25,393 nt of DNA, taken from assembly GCA_002410755.1 (NCBI GenBank), contig DHOL01000074.1:1012-26404 (forward strand), written 5' to 3'. Source of the DNA: Ruminococcaceae bacterium UBA5391 (GTDB lineage: Bacteria > Bacillota > Clostridia > Oscillospirales > Acutalibacteraceae). Below are positions 7,893-16,916 of the stretch, one piece after another; positions within the stretch are counted from its first letter, which is position 1; the number at the start of each line of letters is the position of its first letter. Made by a program: the position numbers and the translations under genes. Under the pieces are notes generated by a model. The model saw only the letters and a list, made by a program, of their open reading frames with translations, was not told the origin of the DNA and did no database searches.

Positions 7893-8516
7893 ATGAAAGA
7901 AACCCCACTTTATTGTTTTGCCAGGACTTTTCTACCCTGGCTCTTCCGCACGCTGATGCCAATCCGTGTTCGCCATGCGGAGTATATGCCAAAAAATGGG
8001 CCGGTTGTCCTTTGCAGCAATCATATGAGCAGCACCGATCCCTTAAGGCTTGCCTATTCTCAACGCCGGCAGATTTTCTTTATGGCAAAGGAAGAACTTT
8101 TCCGGAATAAATTTGTAGCCTGTGTTATCCGCGGGTTGGGCGCATTTCCGGTTGCAAGGGGAAAAAGTGACCTCGGTGCCATTAACCTTTCTGCACAGCA
8201 CCTGAAAGAAGACGATGTCCTCGGCGTTTTCATTGAGGGCACACGTTCAAAGGACGGTAAGCTTCAGCGTCCCAAACCGGGTGCCGTAATGCTTGCCTCA
8301 CGCTGCAATGCGCCGATTCTGCCCTGCTGTATCACAGCGAAAAATGGCGGGCTGCCGAAATTGTTCCATCCTGCTGTTGTGGCTTATGGGAAGCCAATTT
8401 CACCGGAAGAGCTTGGTGTGCGGAATAATACACCAAGTGAGCTCCGTGCAGCAAGTCTGAAAGTGATGAGCTGCATAACAGAATTGAGAGATGAGAGCCT
8501 GAAGGAGTTTCACTGA
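7893..8516 (+). CDS. plsC: PlsC-type 1-acyl-sn-glycerol-3-phosphate acyltransferase
   Basis: The protein has 207 residues and belongs to the PlsC/LPLAT family, which transfers an acyl chain to lysophosphatidate at the membrane to make phosphatidate. The catalytic motif NHMSSTD (NHx4D, residues 43-49) and the substrate motif FIEGTRS (113-119) are both intact. RGLGAFPVAR and PILPCCI are further family blocks. A hydrophobic N-terminal stretch (FLPWLFRTLMPI) may touch the membrane. It lies 22 bases after cmk. The next gene is a second, diverged PlsC. This copy has the more canonical motifs and is the better candidate for the housekeeping enzyme. Confidence 0.92.
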   Translation: MKETPLYCFARTFLPWLFRTLMPIRVRHAEYMPKNGPVVLCSNHMSSTDPLRLAYSQRRQIFFMAKEELFRNKFVACVIRGLGAFPVARGKSDLGAINLSAQHLKEDDVLGVFIEGTRSKDGKLQRPKPGAVMLASRCNAPILPCCITAKNGGLPKLFHPAVVAYGKPISPEELGVRNNTPSELRAASLKVMSCITELRDESLKEFH

Positions 8517-8517
8517 T

Positions 8518-9144
8518 TTGCAGAGAGATTATCAAAATTGCAAAGGCCTTTACTTTACACTCTTGCGCCTGTTTGGTCCCCTGATAAAGTCTGTTTTTGG
8601 TGTAAAGTATTCAGGCGTGCAGAATATTCCGAATAACGGCAGCCTGATTGTCTGTTGCAATCATAAGTCTGTTTATGATCCAATCCTGCTTGCTATCCCA
8701 TTTCGGCAACAGGTCCGTTATATGGCAAAATCCGAGCTGTTTACCGATCACGGACGGTTGGCGCGCATCTTTCTAAAAGCGCTGGGGGCATTTCCTGTCC
8801 ACCGGAACACCGGTGATCTCAAATCTATCCGAAAGGCATTGGCTATTTTAAAAGGAAGGGGGACGGTGGGCATTTTCCCGCAGGGAGGCATTGTCCCGGG
8901 GAATGCTCCGTTTCAGTCGAAGTCAGGAGTTGCGCTGCTTGCGGCGAAATCTGGTGCGCCGGTTCTGCCCGCAGCCATCTGCTGCGATGGGCCGGTTGCC
9001 CCATTCCATTGTGTTGAAATCCGTTTTGGAAAACTGATTCCCAATACTCTTTTCCCGGGAAAAGGGGCAGCTTCTTCCGCAATTCGCAGAGCTGCGGAAA
9101 AACTGGCGGATCAGGTTAATTGGCTGTTGGAGGGAAAAACATGA
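8518..9144 (+). CDS. Second PlsC-like acyltransferase with altered motif III
   Basis: The protein has 208 residues and is a tandem paralogue of the previous gene. It keeps the catalytic NHKSVYD (residues 49-55) and AFPVHR, but the EGTRS motif that contacts the phosphate-bearing substrate is replaced by FPQGGIVPG (120-128). This may change acceptor specificity. The start is TTG at 8518: GAAGGAG at 8501-8507 is ten bases upstream, within the end of the previous gene, and the first residues fit the family. The end overlaps the ATG of the IspH-S1 gene (ATGA). Acyltransferase activity is likely, but the acceptor is uncertain. Confidence 0.85.
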   Translation: MQRDYQNCKGLYFTLLRLFGPLIKSVFGVKYSGVQNIPNNGSLIVCCNHKSVYDPILLAIPFRQQVRYMAKSELFTDHGRLARIFLKALGAFPVHRNTGDLKSIRKALAILKGRGTVGIFPQGGIVPGNAPFQSKSGVALLAAKSGAPVLPAAICCDGPVAPFHCVEIRFGKLIPNTLFPGKGAASSAIRRAAEKLADQVNWLLEGKT

Positions 9145-11159
9145 AAATCACAGTTGCCTCCTCTGCTGGATACTGCTTTGGTGTAAACCGGGCTGTCAGT
9201 ATGGTTCACAGCCTGCTGGATGCGGGGAAGAAAGTTTCCACACTCGGGCCAATAATACACAACCCTCAGACTCTTGCAGAACTTACTGCAAGGGGTGTAA
9301 AAATTGCAGATACTGTAGCAGATGCTCCTGCCGATGCAACGCTTGTAATCCGGAGCCACGGCGTCGGCAGCAAAATTTATGAAGAAATAGCATCACGGGG
9401 AATCAATTTTCGTGATGCCACATGTCCATTTGTTGCAAAAATTCATTCGATTGTTGCGCACGCATCAGCACAGGGGCGCACGGTGCTTGTTGCCGGGGAT
9501 ATTGCCCATCCGGAGGTGCAGGGAATTATTGGGCATTGTAACGGCCCGTATTTTGTTTTTCAGAACGCGTCAGAACTGAAAGAACTTACGGAAAACCACT
9601 CCGGGCTAAAGGACTTGCCTGTTTGTGTTGCATCACAGACAACATTCAGTGTCTTAGAATGGCAAAATTCTTTGGAAATCATTCGAAAAGTGTATACAAA
9701 TGCTGTAATTTTTGATACAATATGTAATGCAACTGCAAAGCGTCAATTGGAAGCTTCAGAGTTATCACAGAATTGTGACATGATGGTTGTAATCGGGGGC
9801 AGGCAAAGCTCTAATACCGCAAAGCTTTTTGATACTTGCCGGAAAAATTGTCCTACATATTTGATTGAGACTGCGGACGAGCTTCCGTTTGCAGCATTGC
9901 AGGATGCCCACTCAGTCGGTATTACTGCCGGCGCTTCTACGCCGGTAAGCATTATAAAGGAGGTACTTGTTACCATGTCAGAACTTAACGAGGAAGCCGC
10001 AAAGGCCACAAATGAGGCGGCCACGCAGCCTGAAAAAGAGAACCCTACGGAGGGAAGCTTCGAGGAAATGCTCGAAGAGTCCCTCAAAAGTTTAAATACA
10101 GATGAAAAGGTACACGGCGTTGTCGTTGGTGTTACTCCGACGGAAGTCCTTGTCGATGTTGGGAGAAAGCAGGCTGGCTATATTCCGGCGTGTGAGCTTT
10201 CAGCCGATCCGAATGTAAAGCCTGAGGATGTTGTCAAGGTCGGCGATGAAATGGATTTGCTGATTATGCGCACCAATGACCAGGAAGGCACCGTCATGCT
10301 TTCAAAGAAGCGCCTTGATGCAGCAAAGGGTTGGGAAAAGGTCGTCGCTGCAGAAGAGAGCCAGGAAGTCCTGGATGGTGTTGTCGCCGAAGTAGTAAAA
10401 GGCGGCGTGATTGCCATAACCGGTGGAGTCCGTGTTTTCATCCCGGCTTCGCAGGCTACTGCTTCGCGCAATGATCCGTTGGATGCTCTGCTTAAAAAGC
10501 CGGTTAAATTCCGCATTATTGAAGTTAACCGTAACCGTAGGCGTGCAGTAGGTTCCATCCGTTCCGTGCTTAGAGATGAGCGCAAAGTGCAGGAAGAGAA
10601 GTTCTGGGAGAGCGCTGAGGTGGGACAGACTTATACTGGCGTTGTCAAGTCACTGACTTCGTATGGTGCATTTGTTGATCTTGGCGGTGTTGACGGTATG
10701 ATTCATATTTCGGAGCTCTCTTGGACAAGAATTAAGCATCCATCTGAAGTCGTTAAGGTTGGCGATACTGTAAAGGTCACCATCAAGGCGCTTGACCGCG
10801 AGAAGGGTAAGATTTCCCTCACTTATAAGAAGCCTGAAGATAATCCATGGGTAATTCTTAAAGATAAGTATCCAGTGGGAAGTGTCATCGAGGTTAAGAT
10901 TGTTGGTATGACCACATTTGGGGCGTTTGCTCAGGTAATTCCGGGCATTGATGGTCTGATTCATATTTCCCAGATTGCAGACCACAGGATTGACAAGCCT
11001 CAGGATGTCCTCAAAATTGGCGATGTTGCCAAAGTAAAGATTACGGACATTGACTTTGACCGTCACCGTGTAAGCCTTTCTATCCGTGCTCTTCTTGAGG
11101 ATGAAAAGGCAATGGAAAATGAGACAGCCGAAAAACAGGATCCTGAAACGGAAGAATAA
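9141..11159 (+). CDS. ispH-rpsA: Fused IspH (HMBPP reductase) and ribosomal S1-type protein
   Basis: One 672-residue frame joins two enzymes' worth of sequence. Residues 1-278 are IspH, the last step of the MEP isoprenoid pathway, reducing HMBPP to IPP and DMAPP with a 4Fe-4S cluster. The three cluster cysteines are C12 (GYCFGV), one in DATCPF and one in TICNAT; RSHGVG and HPEVQGIIGH supply the active-site histidines. Residues from about 325 on hold four S1 RNA-binding repeats, starting VHGVVVGV, LDGVVAEV, YTGVVKSLTSYGAFVDLG and IEVKIVGMTTFGAFAQV, the set expected for a Gram-positive S1 protein. The ATG at 9141 has GGAGGG six bases upstream. Such fusions are known in Clostridia. An internal ribosome site allows S1 to be made alone from 9975. 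Confidence 0.95.
   Translation: MKITVASSAGYCFGVNRAVSMVHSLLDAGKKVSTLGPIIHNPQTLAELTARGVKIADTVADAPADATLVIRSHGVGSKIYEEIASRGINFRDATCPFVAKIHSIVAHASAQGRTVLVAGDIAHPEVQGIIGHCNGPYFVFQNASELKELTENHSGLKDLPVCVASQTTFSVLEWQNSLEIIRKVYTNAVIFDTICNATAKRQLEASELSQNCDMMVVIGGRQSSNTAKLFDTCRKNCPTYLIETADELPFAALQDAHSVGITAGASTPVSIIKEVLVTMSELNEEAAKATNEAATQPEKENPTEGSFEEMLEESLKSLNTDEKVHGVVVGVTPTEVLVDVGRKQAGYIPACELSADPNVKPEDVVKVGDEMDLLIMRTNDQEGTVMLSKKRLDAAKGWEKVVAAEESQEVLDGVVAEVVKGGVIAITGGVRVFIPASQATASRNDPLDALLKKPVKFRIIEVNRNRRRAVGSIRSVLRDERKVQEEKFWESAEVGQTYTGVVKSLTSYGAFVDLGGVDGMIHISELSWTRIKHPSEVVKVGDTVKVTIKALDREKGKISLTYKKPEDNPWVILKDKYPVGSVIEVKIVGMTTFGAFAQVIPGIDGLIHISQIADHRIDKPQDVLKIGDVAKVKITDIDFDRHRVSLSIRALLEDEKAMENETAEKQDPETEE
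9956..9977 (+). promoter_or_regulatory. Internal ribosome binding site and in-frame ATG for free S1 protein
   Basis: AAAGGAGGT at 9956-9964 is near-perfect for the 16S anti-Shine-Dalgarno sequence, and an in-frame ATG follows at 9975 after ten bases. The product would be 394 residues beginning MSELNEEAAK, the usual size for a four-repeat S1 protein. The ATG is codon 279 of the fusion, exactly at the IspH/S1 boundary. Confidence 0.7.
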
Positions 11160-11181
11160 GGCTGATTTTCAGCATACAAGA

Positions 11182-11220
11182 AGGCGCAAAGAATTCGTTG
11201 ATTTCTTTGTGCCTTTTTTT
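11182..11220 (+). terminator. Intrinsic terminator after ispH-S1
   Basis: AGGCGCAAAGAA (11182-11193) pairs with TTCTTTGTGCCT (11203-11214), with one G-U pair and a 9-base loop, followed by seven T's. It ends the operon that begins at rpiR. Confidence 0.92.
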
Positions 11221-11299
11221 ATTTCTAAAGAGAAAAGCCTGCACAGAATAATTCCTTCCGGAGTATGATGGAATGACTCAAGTCCGGGGGTGTACAGGA

Positions 11300-11926
11300 A
11301 TGAAAATGAGGCGCCGTTCGCGCAGTGTAGTCCTAGCCAGAATGCTGTTGGTCCTAATTTTGCTGATTGGTTTTATATGCCTGTTCAACTGGCAGCTTAA
11401 ACCGGTGATTGAATCAGAGACAGAGAATGAGGCAAAAATAAAGTCTGTCAGCATCATTAATAATATTGTGCTAAAAGAAATCAACAACGATCCGACTTCT
11501 TACCAAAACTTTATTTTTGTCAACCGTGATGCGAATGGGAAAGTACTTTCTGTAACAACGGACGTCGCTAAAATGAACCGCCTGAAAGCACAAGTAATTT
11601 CAGCTGTTCAGCAGGAACTGAACGGTAACACTGATTCGACAGTGCATGTTCCGCTGGGCACATTGATTGGCAGTGACCTGTTCCATGGCTTAGGGCCCAA
11701 TATTTCCCTGAAGCTTACACTTTCCGGTAATATTTCGGCTGAATTTCAAAGCACGTTTGAGTCTGCCGGAATTAACCAGACACGGCACAGGATTACTCTG
11801 AATGTCGGTGCAAGCGTTTATTCCTTCCTGCCCGGCTTTGACACTACGACGGAAGTAAATACTAGTGTGCTGATTGCCGAGACGGTGATTGTTGGTACGG
11901 TTCCAACGGTTGTAGTGGATAAATAA
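11300..11926 (+). CDS. yunB: Sporulation protein YunB
   Basis: The protein has 208 residues from this start. In Bacillus, YunB is a mother-cell protein needed for normal spore formation. Visible features are a short basic N-terminus (MKMRRRSRSVV), one membrane segment (about residues 14-33, MLLVLILLIGFICLF), and an extracytoplasmic domain with the family blocks VPLGTLIGSDLFHGLGP and GINQTRHRITLNV, ending in AETVIVGTVPTVVV. The frame is open back to an ATG at 11273, but GGGGGTG at 11286-11292 lies seven bases before the ATG at 11300. The gene follows a terminator, so it must have its own promoter; I could not identify one with confidence. It implies that the host can sporulate. Confidence 0.88.
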   Translation: MKMRRRSRSVVLARMLLVLILLIGFICLFNWQLKPVIESETENEAKIKSVSIINNIVLKEINNDPTSYQNFIFVNRDANGKVLSVTTDVAKMNRLKAQVISAVQQELNGNTDSTVHVPLGTLIGSDLFHGLGPNISLKLTLSGNISAEFQSTFESAGINQTRHRITLNVGASVYSFLPGFDTTTEVNTSVLIAETVIVGTVPTVVVDK

Positions 11927-13936
<2,010 letters not shown>

Positions 13937-13938
13937 AC

Positions 13939-13974
13939 AAAAAAAGAGGAAAGGTACAAAATTGTACCTTTCCT
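13939..13974 (-). terminator. Terminator on the minus strand for the LytTR-DUF3021 unit
   Basis: AGGAAAGGTACAA (13947-13959) pairs perfectly with TTGTACCTTTCCT (13962-13974). Read on the minus strand, the hairpin is followed by seven T's (13945-13939). It therefore ends the DUF3021 transcript. Confidence 0.85.
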
Positions 13975-13981
13975 GTGATAT

Positions 13982-14021
13982 AGAAAGCCCGTATTCTGAT
14001 TTCATAGGATACGGGCTTTCT
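13982..14021. terminator. Second hairpin between convergent ligA and DUF3021 genes
   Basis: AGAAAGCCCGTAT (13982-13994) pairs perfectly with ATACGGGCTTTCT (14009-14021) across a 14-base loop. It lies one base from the DUF3021 stop. On the plus strand five T's come eight bases later, so it may help to end ligA transcription. Confidence 0.65.
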
Positions 14022-14022
14022 G

Positions 14023-14484
14023 CTATAAATTTTTGTTGAGCCTTGCATTAATTTGCTGTACACGCTTTTTCATCTTGGAGTACTGGGAAAACCAGATAAT
14101 TAGGTAGACAGCGACAAAGATCCCAAAATATTTTACGATGCCTGCGGCATTGTGGGGCATCCAGTCGGCAAGATAGGCAATGGGGAAGGTAACTGCTGAA
14201 CAGATAATAAGATGTGTTACTGTTTGCCGCAGGATGCTCCAGTGGTCAATTTTCCAGATCCAGGAAGCGCCTCCCCAGACGGCTCCGTAGAGCAGCGAGA
14301 GGACCATTTCCAGTATGACAGCGTTGATTTCATTTCCACAGGTGCGGATTAAATCCGGTGGGGCGGCGTAATAACTGCCGTCATGGACAGTTAAGGAAAT
14401 AATGATGGTGATTAGCACAGAAATAACGACACCAATTAGTGCACCGATAAAGCAGGAGAGAACGATTTTTGTTTTTTGCTTCAT
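14023..14484 (-). CDS. DUF3021 family membrane protein
   Basis: The protein has 153 residues and four predicted membrane segments, roughly at residues 7-31, 54-72, 84-106 and 117-134, and ends in a basic tail. The length, topology and place directly after a LytTR gene match DUF3021, a family that often accompanies a LytTR regulator and is thought to hold it inactive at the membrane or modulate it. The gap to the LytTR gene is nine bases, so the two are co-transcribed. No catalytic motif is visible. The role as a partner of the regulator is inferred from conserved association, not from residues. Confidence 0.8.
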   Translation of the reverse strand: MKQKTKIVLSCFIGALIGVVISVLITIIISLTVHDGSYYAAPPDLIRTCGNEINAVILEMVLSLLYGAVWGGASWIWKIDHWSILRQTVTHLIICSAVTFPIAYLADWMPHNAAGIVKYFGIFVAVYLIIWFSQYSKMKKRVQQINARLNKNL

Positions 14485-14493
14485 TCTTTCACC

Positions 14494-14934
14494 TCATATT
14501 CCAAGTACCTGCTTGATTTTTGTGACATATCGGCGGGAAACATAGGTGACTTCACCATTGCAGAATGTGACGCAGATTGTGCCTGCAAGGCTTAAATCAA
14601 AACCTTTTACCTTTTTTAGATTGATAATCTCCGAGTTGGAAATCCGGACAAAGTGGCTTTTGTTCAGTCGTTCTTCCAGTTCGTACAAGCGCAGTCTCAA
14701 GGTATAACGACCGTTTTCCGCTTCTGCGAAAACCTTCCCGCCCGCGGCGTAAACCCGGCAGATTTTTTCTTGTTCCAGGACTTCCGCCCTGCCGTCCCGG
14801 AAACCGACAAGAATTTGAGGTGCCGTTCCCGACAGCCTGCTTACCAGGTCATTGATTCCCTCCGTTACTTGATTGGCAACGATAATGATTTTTGGATTCT
14901 TGCAGGAAGCGTCCAGCTTGATTTCAATTTCCAT
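14494..14934 (-). CDS. LytTR-domain DNA-binding regulator
   Basis: The protein has 146 residues. The C-terminal LytTR DNA-binding domain (about 48-146) shows YAAGGKVFAEAENGRYTLRLRLYELEERL, HFVRISNSEIINLKKVKGFD, and VTYVSRRYVTKIKQVLG, typical of the family. There is no receiver domain, so it is not a classical two-component response regulator; the short N-terminal region (EIEIKLDASCKNPKIIIVANQV) may be for dimer formation or sensing. Together with DUF3021 it forms a common Firmicutes pair that often controls membrane transport operons. The upstream direct repeat at 15000-15028 may be its own binding site. Confidence 0.88.
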   Translation of the reverse strand: MEIEIKLDASCKNPKIIIVANQVTEGINDLVSRLSGTAPQILVGFRDGRAEVLEQEKICRVYAAGGKVFAEAENGRYTLRLRLYELEERLNKSHFVRISNSEIINLKKVKGFDLSLAGTICVTFCNGEVTYVSRRYVTKIKQVLGI

Positions 14935-14959
14935 TTTCCCACCGCCTTAGCACGGTTCC

Positions 14960-14988
14960 AGTATAATGAATATGAGATCTAAATTCCA
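14960..14988 (-). promoter_or_regulatory. Possible promoter for the LytTR gene
   Basis: On the minus strand TATACT (14965-14960) lies 17 bases after TGGAAT (14988-14983). The -10 box is good; the -35 is poor (3 of 6), as expected for a promoter that needs an activator bound just upstream. Confidence 0.4.
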
Positions 14989-14999
14989 CTGATTTTAGA

Positions 15000-15028
15000 T
15001 AAGTGGCTGTATTCCTGGTTTAAGTGGC
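15000..15028. repeat. Direct repeat TAAGTGGC with a 21-bp period (candidate LytTR operator)
   Basis: TAAGTGGC occurs at 15000-15007 and 15021-15028, an exact 21-bp period or two turns of the helix. LytTR proteins such as AgrA bind pairs of short direct repeats with about this spacing. The repeats end just upstream of the poor -35 box of the LytTR promoter. CCACT at 14986-14990 adds an inverted half-site. Confidence 0.5.
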
Positions 15029-15062
15029 AGAATAACTGTTACCCCCGGAGCCATGGCCGCAG

Positions 15063-16916
15063 TCAGGAGAGCTCAAGCTGTCCGGTATAAAGTTGATAAT
15101 ACCGGCCTCTTTGGGCAACAAGTTCATCATGGTTACCGCGTTCTAAAATATTACCGTTTTCCAAAACAATAATTGCTTTGGCATCCCGGACCGTCGAAAG
15201 TCGATGGGCAATGACAAACACCGTCCGGTTTTCCATTAGCCGGTCCATGGCAGCCCCAATCAGTTTTTCTGTATAAGTATCTACTGAACTTGTCGCTTCA
15301 TCCAGAATCAGTACGGGCGGATCTGCCACGGCAGCCCTGGCAATAGCGAGCAACTGGCGCTGCCCCTGGCTGAGATTGTTTCCGTCTTCAGTCAGGAGGG
15401 TATCGTAGCCATCCGGAAGCCGCTGGATAAAGGAATCTGCATTTGCAAGTTTTGCAGCCTGCTCAATTTGCTCCTGGCTGGCATTCATATTGCCATAGCG
15501 AATATTGTCCGCTATGGTTCCGGTGAACAAATGGGTGTCCTGGAGAACGACGGCGGTAGAACGGCGCAGGTCATCCTTCCGGATATCACGCACATCAATT
15601 CCGTCAAAGGTGATGCTTCCGGAATTCACGTCATACAACCTGTTAATCAGGCTTGCGATTGTTGTTTTTCCGGCACCGGTAGAACCGACAAAGGCGATTT
15701 TTTGTCCCGGTTTAGCGTAGAGGCTAATTTTTTTAAGGATCGGCTGCCCCGGCTCATAGCCGAAAACAACATCGTGAAACCTCACATCACCTCGGAGGGG
15801 AATCAAATCCACTTGTCCGCTGCTTGCCATACGGCACCATACCCAAATTCCCTTGTCGGATTTTTTCAGCATCCCGTCCTTCCCCAGCTCAGCGTGAGCC
15901 AGTGTCACGGTGCCTTGATCCACTTCCGGGGAGACTTCCATGATTTCAGAGATCCGCTCTGCACCGGAAAGTGCCGCCATGAGAAAGTTTAACTGCTGTG
16001 CAAACTGGTTTACCGGCATTGCCGTCTGGCGGACGTAAACAAGATAGGAGGCAAGGCTGCCTAAATCCATCCAGCCGGCTATTGCAAGGAATGCCCCAAT
16101 GCAGGCCGAGACAGCGTAATTGAAGTAGGAAATACTCACAACAACCGGGACAAGGATTCCGGAGTAAGTCAGTGCATCCGTTGCTGAGTCTTGTAGTTTT
16201 TTGTTTCTCACAATAAATTGTTTCAGGTTAGCACTTTCATGGTTAAAGACCTTAACAACTTTTTGCCCTGCCACTGTTTCCTCGATAAAGCCATTGAGGT
16301 CTCCCATGTATTTTTGCTGTTGGGAAAAGAAGATATGGCTTTTTTTGCTGCTGTACCGGAGGAACAGGAACATGCAGAAAAAGGAAGCAAGTACAATAAG
16401 GGACAGCAGTGGGCTCAGCACAATCAACATGGTAAAAGTTCCAACGATAATAATAAAGCTTTGGATGACTGCCGTGAAACTGTTGTTCATGGCGTCCGAT
16501 ATGGTATCAATATCGTTTGTGAAACGGCTCATCAGTTCGCCATGGGTGTTCTTATCGAAGAAGGAAAGAGGAAGAGTCTGTACTTTCCGGAAAAGGTCAC
16601 CACGGATTTCCAAAACAATTTTTTGTGCGACTTTTACCATAAGCTGAGTATAGCCGTAAGAAGACAGGACACCGGCAAGGTATAGGATCCCCATCAAAGC
16701 CAGCATCCGGAAGAGCCCGGGAATATTTCCCGGCAGGATATACCGGTTAATGGCAGGCTTAAACAAATAAACACCAAAAATGTTGGCGAGGGAACTGATC
16801 GTTACAAGTATAACAACCACAGCCAGTGCCATCCGGTTCTTCTTCAGATAGCGGGAGATAAATTTCAAAGTCTTTTTCAGGTCTTTTGGTTTTTCGTGCC
16901 GCATTTGCCTCGCCAT
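15063..16916 (-). CDS. ABC exporter subunit with consensus Walker motifs (heterodimer partner 2)
   Basis: The protein has 617 residues: six membrane helices (residues 30 to about 300) followed by an ATPase domain. The ATPase has Walker A GSTGAGKT (411-418), Q-loop Q459, signature LSQGQ (515-519), Walker B VLILDE with the catalytic E540, and H571. An insert of about 40 residues (335-375) links the two domains, a feature I recall in the clostridial partner of heterodimeric multidrug exporters. The start codon overlaps the stop of the upstream partner (TAATG), and AGAAGGGG lies ten bases before it. The signature has a Q in place of the first G of LSGGQ; together with the partner's defective Walker B this makes one weak ATP site. 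The substrate is unknown. Confidence 0.92.
   Translation of the reverse strand: MARQMRHEKPKDLKKTLKFISRYLKKNRMALAVVVILVTISSLANIFGVYLFKPAINRYILPGNIPGLFRMLALMGILYLAGVLSSYGYTQLMVKVAQKIVLEIRGDLFRKVQTLPLSFFDKNTHGELMSRFTNDIDTISDAMNNSFTAVIQSFIIIVGTFTMLIVLSPLLSLIVLASFFCMFLFLRYSSKKSHIFFSQQQKYMGDLNGFIEETVAGQKVVKVFNHESANLKQFIVRNKKLQDSATDALTYSGILVPVVVSISYFNYAVSACIGAFLAIAGWMDLGSLASYLVYVRQTAMPVNQFAQQLNFLMAALSGAERISEIMEVSPEVDQGTVTLAHAELGKDGMLKKSDKGIWVWCRMASSGQVDLIPLRGDVRFHDVVFGYEPGQPILKKISLYAKPGQKIAFVGSTGAGKTTIASLINRLYDVNSGSITFDGIDVRDIRKDDLRRSTAVVLQDTHLFTGTIADNIRYGNMNASQEQIEQAAKLANADSFIQRLPDGYDTLLTEDGNNLSQGQRQLLAIARAAVADPPVLILDEATSSVDTYTEKLIGAAMDRLMENRTVFVIAHRLSTVRDAKAIIVLENGNILERGNHDELVAQRGRYYQLYTGQLELS

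Noticed and set aside
11154..11180. Sigma-E-like promoter GAATAAG / CATACAAG before yunB
   Set aside because: The 12-base spacing is too short, and the start point would fall inside the terminator hairpin at 11182-11220.
15030..15062. Possible terminator GCGGCCATGGC after the ABC exporter operon
   Set aside because: The stem is short and no T-run follows on the minus strand, so termination cannot be supported; readthrough into the LytTR gene is possible.
15468..16685. Open frames of 174 and 155 residues on the plus strand across the ABC exporter gene
   Set aside because: They mirror the exporter subunit that carries clear Walker and signature motifs, and lack ribosome sites or recognisable domains.
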